The translations under genes were made by a program, and so were the position numbers. A stretch of 64,000 nucleotides of DNA, from contig CM007990.1 in the NCBI GenBank assembly GCA_002189035.1, positions 4,278,001 through 4,342,000 on the forward strand, written 5' to 3'. Each line of letters starts with the position of its first letter. The first letter of the stretch is position 1. Below, one piece after another: positions 32,572-44,931 of this stretch. Source of the stretch: Utricularia gibba (taxonomy: Eukaryota > Streptophyta > Magnoliopsida > Lamiales > Lentibulariaceae). The notes beneath the pieces are model-generated. The model had not been told where the DNA came from. It made no database searches and was given only the letters and a program-made list of their open reading frames with translations.

Positions 32572-34766
32572 CTACTCAGACAAGGTAGGGAGCAGCTCGC
32601 CGGAGTTGCTAAGCTCCAACACAATGTCACACCCACCGACCAACTCCCCTTGTAGTACAACTGCGGGTAAGTTGGCCAGTTGGAGAACTTCTTGAGCCCT
32701 GCCTCACCTCCTCATCACTCAAAATGTCGAAGGAACCGAATTCCAGGCCTACGGATTTGAGCGCATTCACCACCTTTGAGCTGAACCCACATCTCGGAGA
32801 ATCTGGGGAACCCTTCATGAAAAGCATAATGGGATGGCTTCCTATCACGCGCTTCAACCGGTCTTCGAGTGTCGTCTCCTCGGGGTTGATGATTCCTTTT
32901 TCCAGTAGGACCTTCTTCAGTTCTCCGCTCTTTTGCATCTCCAAAACAATATCTGATCCACCAATTAACTCGCCCCTTATGTAAAGCTGAGGGTAACTTG
33001 ACCAGTTTGAATATACCTTCAGACCTTGACGGACTTCATCATCAGTAAGAATGTTGAAGCTTTCAAACTTGATATTCTCCTGTCTGAGTATATCAACCAC
33101 TTTGCGGCTATAACCACAGCGAGGTTCATCTGGTTCACCCTTCATAAACAGAATAACTGGAGCTGAATTTATTAACCCACCCAACCTTTCACTTAAAGCA
33201 GCACTCAGGCCTGAGGCTACAAACACCCCACCCTTCCCGCCGTCAGTGTTGGTGGTTATTTTCTGATCAGAGTCAGCTATTTCCACACCATAATCTCTAA
33301 AAACCTGTTGGAGTTCTCCACTTTCATGCATTGCAATTGCAATGTCACAGCCACCCAGGAGCTCTCCCTTGCAGTAGAGTTGAGGAAATGTTGGCCAGTT
33401 CGAAAATACTTTCAGCCCCTCTCGGACTGCATTGTCAGTAAAAATATCAAAGCTTCCAAATTTAACCTTTTCCTTCCTGAGGATATCCACCACTTTCTGA
33501 CTAAACCCACACTGAGGTGACTCTGGACTCCCCTTCATGAAGAGCATCACTGGCTGTGAATTAATAAGCTGCTGAAGTTTCGTTTTCAGTTTTTCTCCTA
33601 TGCCAGAATCTGGCTGGCCACCATTTGAGGATTTTTCATTTTCCTTAGAAAGCTCTTTCACAGTTTCAAGAACAGTGGGCCCAGCAGCCATTCCAAGGCT
33701 AGCTGGAGCAGCAGGTTTGCCGCGACTGACTGCTTCAGCCACTTTGGCGACCTTGTTTGCTAAACTGGATGGATCGGCACCTTCTAACTTGTCCACCAAT
33801 TTTCCGCCCTAGAAGAAATTAAAGCACACAACACTTACACATCAGAGTTGTATGTCTGCACAGTCACTATTTAAGTATATAGCCCATTTGATAACTGAAA
33901 AGCAATTTTCTTATAGTGAACTTTCTGACGCCCGAATGGACTGCACTCTAGCTATTCACAATGAACAATCGACTTTGCAATTTCGTGAAGTATACAAAAT
34001 GTGAAGTGTGATTGAACTATTGCATAGATATCGTCTGCAGCTTGAAAATCCGAATGCAGAAGAGACGAAAAGACTAACTTATTTACCTTGAAGAAAACAA
34101 AAAATGGCACAGCAGATACTGAGTATTTCTCAGAAATCTCGGGTTGTTCCTCAGCTTCAACCTACAAATCATTAAAGAGCATCAGAAAGTTAAAGAATTT
34201 TTTTTTAAAAAAAGAGGCATAAGGAAAAGTTAACAATAGCAACTTAAACTGAAAATGGTGCACTTGTGTTTCATTTCCCTTCCAAGTACTTATCCTCATT
34301 CATCCAGATTTCTAACTTGCCACTCGAATAATATCAAGAAAACAGAAGTTAAAATGAACTACCAATAACGACGATTTAAAGATACAGCAATCACGCACAA
34401 CAATATTCACATAAACAACTGTTCACCAAAACTGAAATATACCACCTTTAAAGGAGAATGAACAAAAAGAGCAGGTTTGGCACCTTTCCGAAGCAACCAA
34501 GAGTTCATGAAAACGAATGAAAAATATAGATTTCAGGAACTCGATACGCGGTATGAAAGATAAAAATCAATCTAAAAGCTTATTACCCTGAGGAACCGAA
34601 CGAGAGGAAAATCGGTGGCAAGTTGGGAGAACACTTGATCCATGTGCTTGGAGGCCTCGCACCAAGAAGCCCAAAAGTGTAAAGCCAAAGGAGCACCTTC
34701 TCCGATGATGGCCTTGAGTTCTTCCGCCGATCTTACATCCTTCAAAGTTCCTCCGGTCGCCGCCAT
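32572..34766 (-). CDS. GRXS17: Monothiol glutaredoxin S17, two apparent frameshifts
   Basis: A cytosolic/nuclear multidomain glutaredoxin that binds Fe-S clusters and acts in redox signalling and thermotolerance. Three exons on the minus strand: 34587-34766, 34087-34161, 32572-33808; about 497 residues after repair (Arabidopsis 488). An N-terminal thioredoxin-like domain (HFWASWCEASKHMDQVFSQL) is followed by three monothiol Grx domains with active sites CGFS (about 185), CGYS (about 316) and CGFS (about 425). The middle site has Tyr where CGFS is usual. The start MAATGGTLKDV has a strong ACCATGG context. Near the 3' end two one-base gaps (CCC 32697-32699 and CCCC 32646-32649) break the frame; adding one base each restores [20 protein letters not shown] and the normal end. 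Confidence 0.94.
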
Positions 34767-35190
34767 GGTTCTCTTCTCCGGCACGAATCAGCAGAACGGT
34801 CTCTCGGTAATAGCAACCAGCGAAGCCCTAATTCAACATATATCTCTTCGGAGACGAAGGTATGTTGTCTAATTATAATTTTTTTAAATTACCATAAATT
34901 TCAATCTTTTTAAACTAAAATTAAAGATTCAAATTTCGAAATCAATTTAAAAAATAATCAATTTTTTCAAATTTCTATTTTTTAATTAAATAAAAAAATA
35001 GATTAAAAAACACACAAATTCAAATGTCTTTAATCGAAAATTAGTTTTTTTAGTTTTTTGTTGCTGACGTGAATTCCATGCATATTAAAAAATCATTATA
35101 AAAACGAGCCAATACTCACAAAGCACAAAGAGTTGTAGCGACGTTTCCCCAATTTCAAAATAATTCGCGCGCAAAACCCAGATTTCTGCA
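34767..35190. promoter_or_regulatory. Head-to-head intergenic region, GRXS17 / ASY4
   Basis: There are 424 bases between divergent start codons, AT-rich in the middle. It must hold both promoters. Confidence 0.55.
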
Positions 35191-36833
35191 ATGTCGGCGA
35201 CGAAAGCGAACTTGAAGCGAGCATCGGAAACGGAACGCTTGAAAACGGACCGGAAAAAGATGCTTACTATCGACGATGATTTCGATTCTCTCATCTCCAA
35301 GTAAGTTTTCCGTCAGCGATCTCCTGTCCCCTGGCGATTCATGCACCTGTTTGTTGTTTTCACTTACGGATGATCTATTCTTGTTCGGATGCAGTGATAT
35401 TAAAGGAATCATGAGCGCTCTTCAGCAGATCAAGGAGAAGGCGCAAAAAGATGGCCAGGAAAAGAACGAACAGACAATCTCCAGGTGATAACTCTATTGG
35501 ATTTTCAAGTCTACCTGATTCCTTCTTCGGCTTCTGTTCATTCTTAGCTCGATGCATTCGTTGCAACCAATGATAGTTTTAAGGTCGATCCATGTCTCTG
35601 AGTTTGGCAAATCTTCCGACAGTGCTATCTTCAAACACAGATTATATGATTGAATGTGTTTCGGCATTAAATGGCTATCCATTAATTTGAATTCCTTGAA
35701 GCTTTTTATGGATCACAGAATGAACCCACTTCTGTTACAGTACCTGAGAAATGTGTTTCCGCCTAAAATATTCAAGTTGCTGCTTCCACAGTGTGGCATC
35801 AGATATCAAATCAAACTTGGATGAATTGAAAACTAAGCTTGAGAAAGATAGGTGAGATTACGATCCTCAATTTAGCTTATTGCTAATATTTCACACGCCA
35901 TTCCACCATACCTTCTTGCGTATCCATTGTTTCATTTGGCAGGCAAAGCTTTGCGAAGGGACTAATAAAGAGCTCTAAAGAGGTCTCTACATTTTTCGTC
36001 TTAGATGATACATTGGTGGACTCCTTTTTAGTTTCTGAATGCTGATCATTAATTAGAGCAGTGTGAACATTTACTCAAGTGTGAGTTTTCCAAGTTCCAA
36101 CAACTCCATGAGAAATTTGCTAAGGAGAAAGCCGTGCATCTGCAGGCTGTGAAAGGTCATTCATTCTCACTTTCTGTCACTGAATGTGGAATACATTTTC
36201 TTTGTATCTCTACTTTTTATTCTCATAAATATCCTTCCTGAGTCATGGCAGTTGATTGTCCATACTCTCTCTTCAGCCTTCTCCTCATGCTCCCATTTAT
36301 CCAAATTGCTTTATTTCTCAGATGTTGTAGCAAAGTATGAAGAAGAGAAAGAGAGGTTATTTGTGCGCTACGAGCAACTGAGTGAGCATTGGCAGCAGCT
36401 TTCTTATATGTGAATCCACATTGTGGGGATACTCTTAAGATTTGGTAACTTCTACCAGGAAGGAAAGAAAAGAGTATGCTGACTGAACATGAGAAGCAAA
36501 CTGCCGCCAAAATATCTCAACTGGAGGAGTCTCTTAAGAAGAAAAAGCAGGTAAAATATCCACTCTCATTGCATTCTTCCTTGGCACACCTTTCGCCCCA
36601 AGTCAGCTTCGCATCATGCTGCCAATTAGGCTTGCTGCTACATCTTTTCTGCTTCATGTCCCTAAAGCACATGATGTGGTTGGTATACTTAATTGCATCT
36701 GTTCTTTGGCTGCGCTTGAACTCCCCCTTCGACGTTGCAGGATGACAAAACATTCAGCATCCTAAGAAAAACATTAGGATCCTTTCTCGGGGACGCATCA
36801 GATGAGGACTTTCCTCTGGAGGACGATCACTGA
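35191..36833 (+). CDS. ASY4: Meiotic chromosome axis coiled-coil protein (ASY4-like)
   Basis: A small coiled-coil protein resembling the C-terminal coil of ASY3, a component of the meiotic axis needed for normal synapsis and crossover. Eight exons: 35191-35300, 35395-35484, 35792-35851, 35943-35982, 36062-36155, 36322-36381, 36459-36550, 36741-36833, giving 212 residues, the length I recall for Arabidopsis ASY4 (At2g33793). The protein is charged and coiled throughout (IMSALQQIKEKAQKDGQEKN, LEKDRQSFAKGLIKSSKEC, KYEEEKERLFVRYEQL, ISQLEESLKKKKQ) and ends in a conserved block (TFSILRKTLGSFLGDASDED). Flanking genes are also neighbours in Arabidopsis, which supports the name. The frame is intact. 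Confidence 0.85.
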
Positions 36834-37667
36834 TGCATTTTCGTAGCCTTTTCTATTGAGGTTTGGAAACCTTTATAATGGGTGCAGCTGCATGCCGTTT
36901 TAGATGCTCAAAATGCTCTGTTTCATTTGCCATTTTATTGAAAACGATGTATATGAATGATCCATTCCTCATACAACTAGGAACTTATTGTTCAATATCA
37001 TTCTATATGGTTTTATCTAGAGAGTGACAATTTTATTGTATGAATTAGTTTATTAGTATATTTGTTTGCGTCTTCCAATGTGCGTAGATTAAGAATTACA
37101 TTTATTTGATAAACATGTTTTTCGATGCATATATAATTTATAATATATGTATATAATTTCTTCAATTATATTTTTCAAAACTCTTTGTATATGAATTTTT
37201 TTAATTGACCGATTTTTGTTATTTATTTATTTATTTTAAATGTCTATATATTATATTATACATTCATAAAATATATGTATTAAATATATTTTCATTTTTA
37301 ATCACTTTGATGTATGTTTATTAAATTAAAAATAATTAAAGTACATTATTCATTAAATTATCCTACCCAACATTCTTTTAATGGCACAATGTTAACTAAG
37401 TCCAAATTACAACGACCGTTAAACCGTACACTAAACATTACCACAATTTACCCACGTTAACAGTAAAAGGAGATAAGGTAAAAAAACGTTTTGCCTTAAC
37501 AACTTGTCGAAATTAGTACTCTGACTCCAACAAAAAAGAAGCAACAATTTGAATTACCGTAATTCTGCTTTCATCCTTCCAGAAATTGGCCCAAACCACC
37601 GCAGTGAAAAACACTCTTTAAGGTAAATTTCCTAAACCTTTTTACCGGCACCTCTGACTTCCCATAG
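36834..37667. other. Intergenic spacer
   Basis: It holds the ASY4 3' region followed by AT-rich DNA, then the beta-expansin promoter. No gene is seen. Confidence 0.6.
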
Positions 37668-37674
37668 TATAAAA
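37668..37674 (+). promoter_or_regulatory. TATA box of the beta-expansin gene
   Basis: TATAAAA lies only 17 bases upstream of the first in-frame ATG (37691). A usual 25-35 base spacing would place the transcript start after that ATG, which favours the second ATG at 37733. Confidence 0.6.
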
Positions 37675-37690
37675 CCACCATGCATCCACC

Positions 37691-39013
37691 ATGGCTGCAA
37701 ACACTCAGCATTTCTTCATCAGTATCTCCCTAATGGCTTCTTCCTGTACAAAGTCCCTGTCTCTGGTGTTAACTGCAGTCGCCCTCCTGATCACCCAATC
37801 CTCCGCTTCCTCCCCCATCGCCACCTGGTACGGCGATCCCGAAGGCGCCGGCAGCGTAGGTACGGAAGCATGGACATGCATGCGTTCCAACTCCTCTGCG
37901 TTTGACCGATCACCATCATCCTCTCCATGGTTTTGCAGGCGGGGCTTGCGGGTTCGGAGGGGACGTGGAGAAGCCGCCGTACTACAGCATGGTGACCGCC
38001 GGCGGGAGCTCGTTGTTCCGGGGAGGGAGCGAGTGCGGTGCTTGCTATCAAGTACGTGTGTTGCATACTGTCGGACTTTACTATTTTTTTAATATAATTT
38101 TTGAGGGGCTGTGGTTGTAGGTGAGATGCACGGAGCATCCATCGTGCTCGGGTAAGCCGGTTACCGTGACCATCACCGACTCCTGCCCCGGCTGCGACGG
38201 CGACGTTCACTTCGACTTGAGCGGCAAAGCCTTCGGCGCCTTAGCGAAGCCCGGCCAAGCCGCCGCCCTTCGATCCGCCGGAAGGATCAACGTCCAATTC
38301 CAAAGGTATCATCAAGTTTTAAAATGCAAGTTCCATTTGCATTTTTATATTAATTTTTAATAGCAAAAAATAATTTTTGGATCCTGTTTTTCATTATGTT
38401 TTTATCAAAAATAATTTTACACAGAATACTTCCTATTTTTATTTCTATTTTTTCTAAAAAAAATTTAGGATATAGTTAAAAATGAACCAAACTAGAAATA
38501 AAAAAAATAACTAATTCTATTTTTTGTTATCAAATTTCTATTTTTACTTTTTCAAAAAATTTCTACTTCTATTTTTTATTTTTTAAAAGTAAAAATAATA
38601 TTCAAAAATTTTCAGATAACAAATTAATATTGAAAACTTATTTTTTGTTTCTATAATAATTTTAAACATATTTATGAATAAATGGACAGGGTAGCGTGCC
38701 ATTACAACCACGTGGGCCTGGCGTTCAAGGTGGATCCAGGATCCAACCCCAACTATCTTGCCTTTTCGATCGAGAACATCAACGGCGACGGCGACCTCGG
38801 CCGCGTGGAGGTGCTGCCGTCGGGGTGGTCGTCGTGGGCGCCCATGCAGCGCTCCTGGGCCTCACATGGGACGCCCAGCTCCCCACCGGAACCAAAGGCC
38901 CCTTCTCCGTACGAGTGACGACCCTGGAGTCCCGGCGATCGGTGGTGGCGTGGAGCGTCATCCCCTACAACTGGGCTCCCGGCCGGACATACTACTCCGG
39001 CGTAAACTTTTAA
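37691..39013 (+). CDS. Beta-expansin, one apparent frameshift
   Basis: A secreted cell-wall loosening protein. Four exons: 37691-37859, 37939-38051, 38121-38305, 38690-39013; up to 263 residues from the first ATG, or 249 from the in-frame ATG at 37733 ([19 protein letters not shown]), which begins a classic signal peptide. The mature protein starts near [15 protein letters not shown]. The DPBB domain shows GGACGFGG, the conserved Cys residues, TITDSCPGC and the HFDLSG motif, and the CBM63 domain follows ([20 protein letters not shown], ending [11 protein letters not shown]). Frame is lost after APMQRSW; one more G in the GGG at 38857-38859 restores [19 protein letters not shown]. Introns sit at family positions. 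Confidence 0.92.
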
Positions 39014-40938
39014 CGAGGAAACAGGAAGAGGATACACAGATGCGTTACCATTTCATAATAACAATAAAAACATTTTAATAACAAGATGAATCCCTTTTTC
39101 TTGATCTACACTATTTTGAATCTATCATGCACGTATTATACTGTTTTATATAAATTTATGTATTCTATACACGGATTCAAAGATACATAATATTGATGTA
39201 TGTACATGTATCTAATAATTTTTCATTAAAATTTAAAATTATTTTCTTTATTTATTTATAAATTTTCAATATTCAATTTAAGAAAAATGAAAAACAATAG
39301 AAAAATATATATTATTTAATAAACTTATTCAATTCTATAATTATAATTTTATTTATTTTACTAGTGATGGTAGCGATTACTTTTTTTTATTAAGATTAAA
39401 AATATGCTATTCTTTGATGTTAATCTTGATATTTTTTAATATTATATTTCTCTTTTAAATATTGATTAATATGATATTTAATTATTTATATTGATTTATT
39501 ATTTCATTATTGATAATAAAATTTAAAATGTATATATATCAAAGTAATTATTTATTGTTATATAATTTTATTTTTTAAAATTTATGTATTTTTAATCAAA
39601 AAATTATTTTAAATATGGATACATCTAAGTTTCATGAATCCCCGTGCTCATGTCCGTGTATCCCCGAATCCATGAACTCACTCACACTTGTGCATCATAT
39701 TTTTTAATCAAATTTATAAATTTTTATTATATATGTTAAAAAATAAAAATAAGCTTGTTATACATCTAGATTTTTTGTTTCATAAAATCAACACACAAAG
39801 ACTCATGTATTCAAATTAAACTTAACCTAACCCTAAATTGAACCGATCATTTTAAACATTGTTCTTGCAATTGATTCAAATTTCTAATTTTTGTGGTTTG
39901 GAATTAGGGTTTCATTTTTTTTTCATTATTTATTTTTTTTTGTGGATAATATGCGTGCATGAATATGATGCTACATATTGTGTAGAAATGCCCTAAGTTC
40001 GACCCATGAGTGGTTACATCAAACCCTAAGTTGGTTGTGTTGTCGGTTGGATCGGTTTTAGGAACCATGATTCCCATTCTTCATATTCCTAAACCCCAAC
40101 AACGTTTAGTCACAGTCACACTCTTAAAGGGAAAAAGAAAGGGACCATCCTTGACCCTGCACCCTCTTCCTGACATCCCAAACCAAGGGACCTCGTCGCA
40201 CCGGTCCCCAAAGTATCACTACATATATTGTATTATGTGTGAGAAAATCGATATCAAATGTAACAATTCAATCTCTTTTTATTATATTGTTCACTTCGGA
40301 TATCTAATAATCACGATTTTACGTTATCCTTTTTTGAAAAAAATTAATTTATACAAGATTAAGAAAACTCATCTATTTAATTAGGTTTCATTCTCAATCC
40401 ATAACCAATGATTAGTTTTGTAAGGATGTGTTTGCACAAGTGGTTTTATTGTCACATATGAACAATTTATGTTTCAAAAAAAAAAAAAAAACTTAGAAAT
40501 AGTTAGACTCTTCTTGAAACATATTTTTTAGAAGTAATTTTATTACCAAATATAAATTATCTTTATAAATTTTTTTAAAAAAACCTCTTGTTTTTAAAAC
40601 TGGTAGAGACTCGAATTCTATAATTTATTATAAAAAAATTTCAAAATATGAATTTGGATAAACATAACAAATGAAATATTATATTTTATTAGGATGTGTA
40701 ATAATCCATGGTTTATTAATGAGGTGATTTCAAATAATGAGTTAGTATATCTATTATTTTGAAGGCAATAATATGTTTTAAAATTTTTGGGGTTAGATAA
40801 TGTTTTTATTACTCCATTTATTACCCACGACTCCATAATGATGATGCATGCAACTGCAGAGTGCAGTGCACCCCCACCATCTATAAGTTCAAAGGAACCC
40901 CTCAGAGCTTTTCACAGTCGGGAAGAAGACAGAGGCCC
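39014..40938. other. AT-rich intergenic DNA
   Basis: This is an extended AT-rich spacer with no supported gene. The last part is the promoter of the Ole e 1-type gene; CTATAAG at about 40879 may be its TATA element. Confidence 0.6.
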
Positions 40939-41514
40939 ATGATGATTCCTTCTCCCTTCCTTCTCCTCCAGATTGCTGCTCTCCTCTTCTCCGCCTCCCT
41001 GGCGGCGGGGGCTCTGCCGCCGGCTGAGGCCCCCAAGCCCAGCCTGCCCCTCCGGAGGTTCGTCGGCGTGCAGGGCGTGGTCTACTGCAAATCGTGCAAG
41101 TACATCGGCGTCGACACCCTCCTCGGCGCATCTCCGATCGACGGTCAGTTTTTAGATATCAGAGTTCCTTTCTGGGATAGAGAATGATAGTATGGTTTTT
41201 CAGGGGCGGTTGTGAAGCTGGAGTGCAACAACACGAAGAAGACGCTGGTGGAAGTTGCCAAGACTGATAAGAACGGCTTCTTCCTGTTTAACCCACGCGC
41301 TCTGACCACCGACGGGGCGCACAAGTGCAAGGTGTTTCTGGTTTCAAGCAACAGCTCCAGCTGCAGCCTTCCGAGCAATATAAACGGCGGAGTCTCCGGC
41401 GCGGCGCTGCTGCCGTCGACGTCGGAAAAGGAACGCACCGCCCAGCTCCCTTTCGCTCTCTTCGCCGTCGGACCCTTTGCGTTTGAGCCGAAGAAGGATC
41501 AGCCTTGCAAGTAG
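40939..41514 (+). CDS. Ole e 1 / AGP30-like cell-wall protein
   Basis: A secreted protein of the pollen Ole e 1 allergen and extensin family, most like the non-classical arabinogalactan protein AGP30 by domain and by position next to ASY4. Two exons: 40939-41143 and 41204-41514, giving 171 residues. The signal peptide is MMIPSPFLLLQIAALLFSAS. A short Pro-rich stretch (PPAEAPKPSLPLRR) follows. The domain shows VQGVVYCKSCKYIGVDTLLG, GAVVKLECNNTKK, VAKTDKNGFFLF and HKCKVFLVSS with the conserved cysteines, and the protein ends DQPCK. The long His- or Pro-rich region of typical AGP30/31 proteins is missing here. The frame is intact. No AGP activity can be shown from sequence. Confidence 0.88.
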
Positions 41515-44403
41515 AGTAGCTTCCTAGTTTCGAAGTGTACGGTATCATGTCCGTTGTTGTTAAGTTAGTTCATCGTCAGTGTAATGCAGTTTGAGGTTGC
41601 CATAACGCTTAGTGTAATGCAGTTTAGGGAAGCCATTGAACAACTTCAAAAAAAAAAAAAAAATTATGTCATAAAAATTAAAATAAACTATAGATGTCAT
41701 ATTATGTCTTACTTTACGTTATTTGGAATGGAATGAATGATAAACGTTTGAAACAAGTTAAATTCTCATAATAAACTACTTTATTTATATGGTTCTGATA
41801 TCAAATATAATATGAAAAATTATATATTATAAGTAGTATTAAAACTTTATAATGATAATTAAATATATCTACTATTTTATTTTTAAAAATTAAAAAAAAA
41901 CGTGTTTAATGATCAAAAAGAGTTGATAAATATAGAAAAATGCACGTGCAACGTAAGATTGATTTTTTTAAAAAATAAAAATAAAAATAAAAATAATTCT
42001 TTGAAAATTTAATTGTAAAATTCACGTGCCATTCTGATTAAATTAGTCCTTATTAAAATATAATAGTAGTTTAATTTAATAAATGATATATTTTAATTAT
42101 TTGTGTTAATAGAAGCATAATTGAAATTTGAATGTATACTTGTAAGTATTATGAATGCATCTTTAAAATAATATTATATTTTATTATATATGTTTCTAAA
42201 ATGTGAAAAAAATAAATCAGAAGTAATTTGTGATTGACAAAATTGGTTCGCATTCAATTGGACCCAAAAGATGATTGGGAAATCATTTAATATATTTATT
42301 TGCGTTTAAATGCAATAAATATTCGCATAGTACGATACGATATTTAATACCTTGATAATTGATTGCATTTTAAAACTTTATATTATACACGAAATAATGA
42401 CAAGACTTGTGCGTTTGGCATGGAAAAAGTCCACGGGCACGCGTACTATCCAAAGGTAGTTAACGCTCATCATCCATTAATTGGCGACTGGTCCATGATT
42501 CATTTTCCTACTCTTATTCTTCCTTTAATATAATTTCACGATAATTGTTTTCAAAAAATTTTGAATTTAAGGTTTTTCAACTTATTAAAAATAAAAAATG
42601 ATTCTAAATTGTGAAAAGTTCAAAATAGAAGTCGCTCGTATTTGATAACAAAATTGAATTTAGATTTCCAATTTCATCCATCTCCAAAATGATCGATACT
42701 CGTTTATTCTGCTTGGTTAGATTATATGGAGATGTTAGTAGTCCCTTTTATATGGTTTTAGTAAAGTTTTGATTTTAATAAAAAAAATTAATGATCATTA
42801 TTATAAAAATTTTATTTAATGTTAAATCAAAGATTAGATTTTGTTAAATTTTTAATAAAATCATGCTTTTATAACTTGAACATTAAGTATACTAGCTACC
42901 AAATATTCCAATATAAATAGGTAACGGAAGATGGGCTGGCCCAACTACAACCACCATATTGTGAGCCCAAAAACAAGTTGAATTGCATGATCGAAACAAG
43001 GAACATTCAATGATAAGGTTGAATGTCTAAGTGAGAGAATGTAAGATTTGAAATCTTGCTATGGTACCTCATATTAGTTAAAAATGAATAAAATGATGTA
43101 TTTTAATAGATAGATTATGTTAATATTATATGATATTTTTTTAAAAAAAATAATATAAAACTGTGAAGATTGTATATATGAAGCGAATAATATTATATTG
43201 TTAATGTAAAATTTAAATAACACTCCTTTATAATTCTTCTACAAAAGTGTCTATCGTGTTAATTTAAATCATTAAATACATTGATTTATCGTGTAAGAAG
43301 GTAGCATTTGTGTGTATTACACGCTCTTTATCTCTAGTATATTGATTGGGTCATCCATCGACAAGAAAACAACATGACATTTGTTTTCCTATTACAAGGA
43401 GGTATGCAACAAAATGTTCAAAGTAGTGGACGCAATAATGAGATGATGGGGGTGATAGATAATCTAGTGGTGGAGACAAAAGCATAACATTGATGATGAG
43501 ACATTTGAAGTCAATGCCCTAAATCGCTACCTCTTTGACCATTACATGCATCTGCACGCTTTGCTTCCCCTACTCTCCCTTTTTGCGCGTTAATCACACT
43601 TTTTTATGTTACAAATTTTTCTTTGAATGGGTAAGAATCATTTTTAAAATGGATTATTCATACCATGCATTTAAATTTAACACTTTTTATAATGTTTTGA
43701 AGCAAGGGAAATAATATTCAAGATATTTCTAATTGGGTACAAAAGAGGGGTATTCCTTTAGGTTTTAATTATGGGTTTGAAAGGTATTTCTATGCTTATC
43801 CTTTTCTAGGGTTTGATCTATGCACATTTATGGGTCATAGATGATAGGAAAGAAAAAGGATTGGTGGAGGGTTGGGATTTCTAATTAGAAGATTTGTGAA
43901 ATCTCATTTGACTCTTAGGTAAAATGTAAATATTTAATGTTGCAATCAATGATTTCCATATATGATAATATATTGAAGTATTTAATTCTTACAATTTTAT
44001 ATTTTTGAATTAATATTTTTACAAATACTTGTATCCTAAAATTGATTCAATCCTATTTTTTGGATTGGGTGGGACTACATTTGGTTTCCTTGTTTGTAAT
44101 GACAATGTGAATTTCTAGTGTATCATATTTATACTGCAAGAAAAATGTATGGCATCCTAAGTCCTAAATGGATTCTGATTTTTGAGGAATGGGAATAAAG
44201 TAGTGATGATGAGGAGTTTGACTCAACCCATAGGGCGTGAGAACACTCGCTCAGATTCGCGCGTGGGCCATCAAGCATGACTTCCCTTTCCTTCAATTAG
44301 ACAGACGTCTCGCAAACTCTAGGCTTCCTGTGCTGAACACAACACTCATTCTTCTTCTTCTTCGTTCGTCTGATTCAGGATTTCTGAGGTTGCATCGGCA
44401 TCC
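41515..44403. other. AT-rich intergenic DNA
   Basis: About 2.9 kb of AT-rich spacer with many stop codons in every frame. I see no gene. GC rises after about 44220, where the VQ gene leader begins. Confidence 0.6.
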
Positions 44404-44931
44404 ATGGCGGAAAATCCATCTTCCCCAACTCCAAGAGCGGACCCAAATAGCCCCTACCCAACCACCTTCGTCCACGCGGACACCTCTTCCTTCAAGCGCG
44501 TCGTTCAAATGCTAACCGGCTCTGCCGACACCGCCCGTGTCGCCTCCACCGCGGCTCGGGCTAAAACCCCGTCTTCCCCCTACAGAAAGGAGAAGCCCAG
44601 CAACACTTCCAGGCTCTACGAGAGAAGAATCAGCAGCAACTTCAGTATCAGCCCGTTGGCAGCATCTGGGCCGCCGCCCCCTGCCCAAATCCAATCCACT
44701 CCGGCAGCGATTCTCTCGCCGAGCCTCCTGGATTTCCCGGCGCTGGTTCTCAGCCCGGTGACGCCGTTGAACCCGGATCCGTTCAACCGAAACGACGTCA
44801 TCGTGGCGGAGGAGAAAGCCATTCAAGAAAAGCGGTTCTATCTCCACCCCTCCCCAGCAAACACTCCACGTGAGTCGGAGCCCCGGCTGCTGCCGCTCTT
44901 CCCACTGTCGTCCCCCCGTGGGAGCTCTTGA
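44404..44931 (+). CDS. VQ motif-containing protein
   Basis: A plant transcriptional co-regulator that binds WRKY factors or MAP kinases in the nucleus. It is intronless, 175 residues, with the VQ motif FKRVVQMLTG at residues 30-39. The rest is Ser/Pro rich with several SP and TP sites, including ALVLSPVTPLNPDPF and the conserved ending block (AIQEKRFYLHPSP), which places it in the VQ4/VQ11/VQ31-like group of MAP-kinase substrates. Multiple SP/TP sites suggest phosphorylation, which is inference. It sits beyond the AGP30-like gene as in Arabidopsis (At2g33780). Opposite-strand open frames over it are shadows created by its high GC. Confidence 0.9.
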   Translation: MAENPSSPTPRADPNSPYPTTFVHADTSSFKRVVQMLTGSADTARVASTAARAKTPSSPYRKEKPSNTSRLYERRISSNFSISPLAASGPPPPAQIQSTPAAILSPSLLDFPALVLSPVTPLNPDPFNRNDVIVAEEKAIQEKRFYLHPSPANTPRESEPRLLPLFPLSSPRGSS

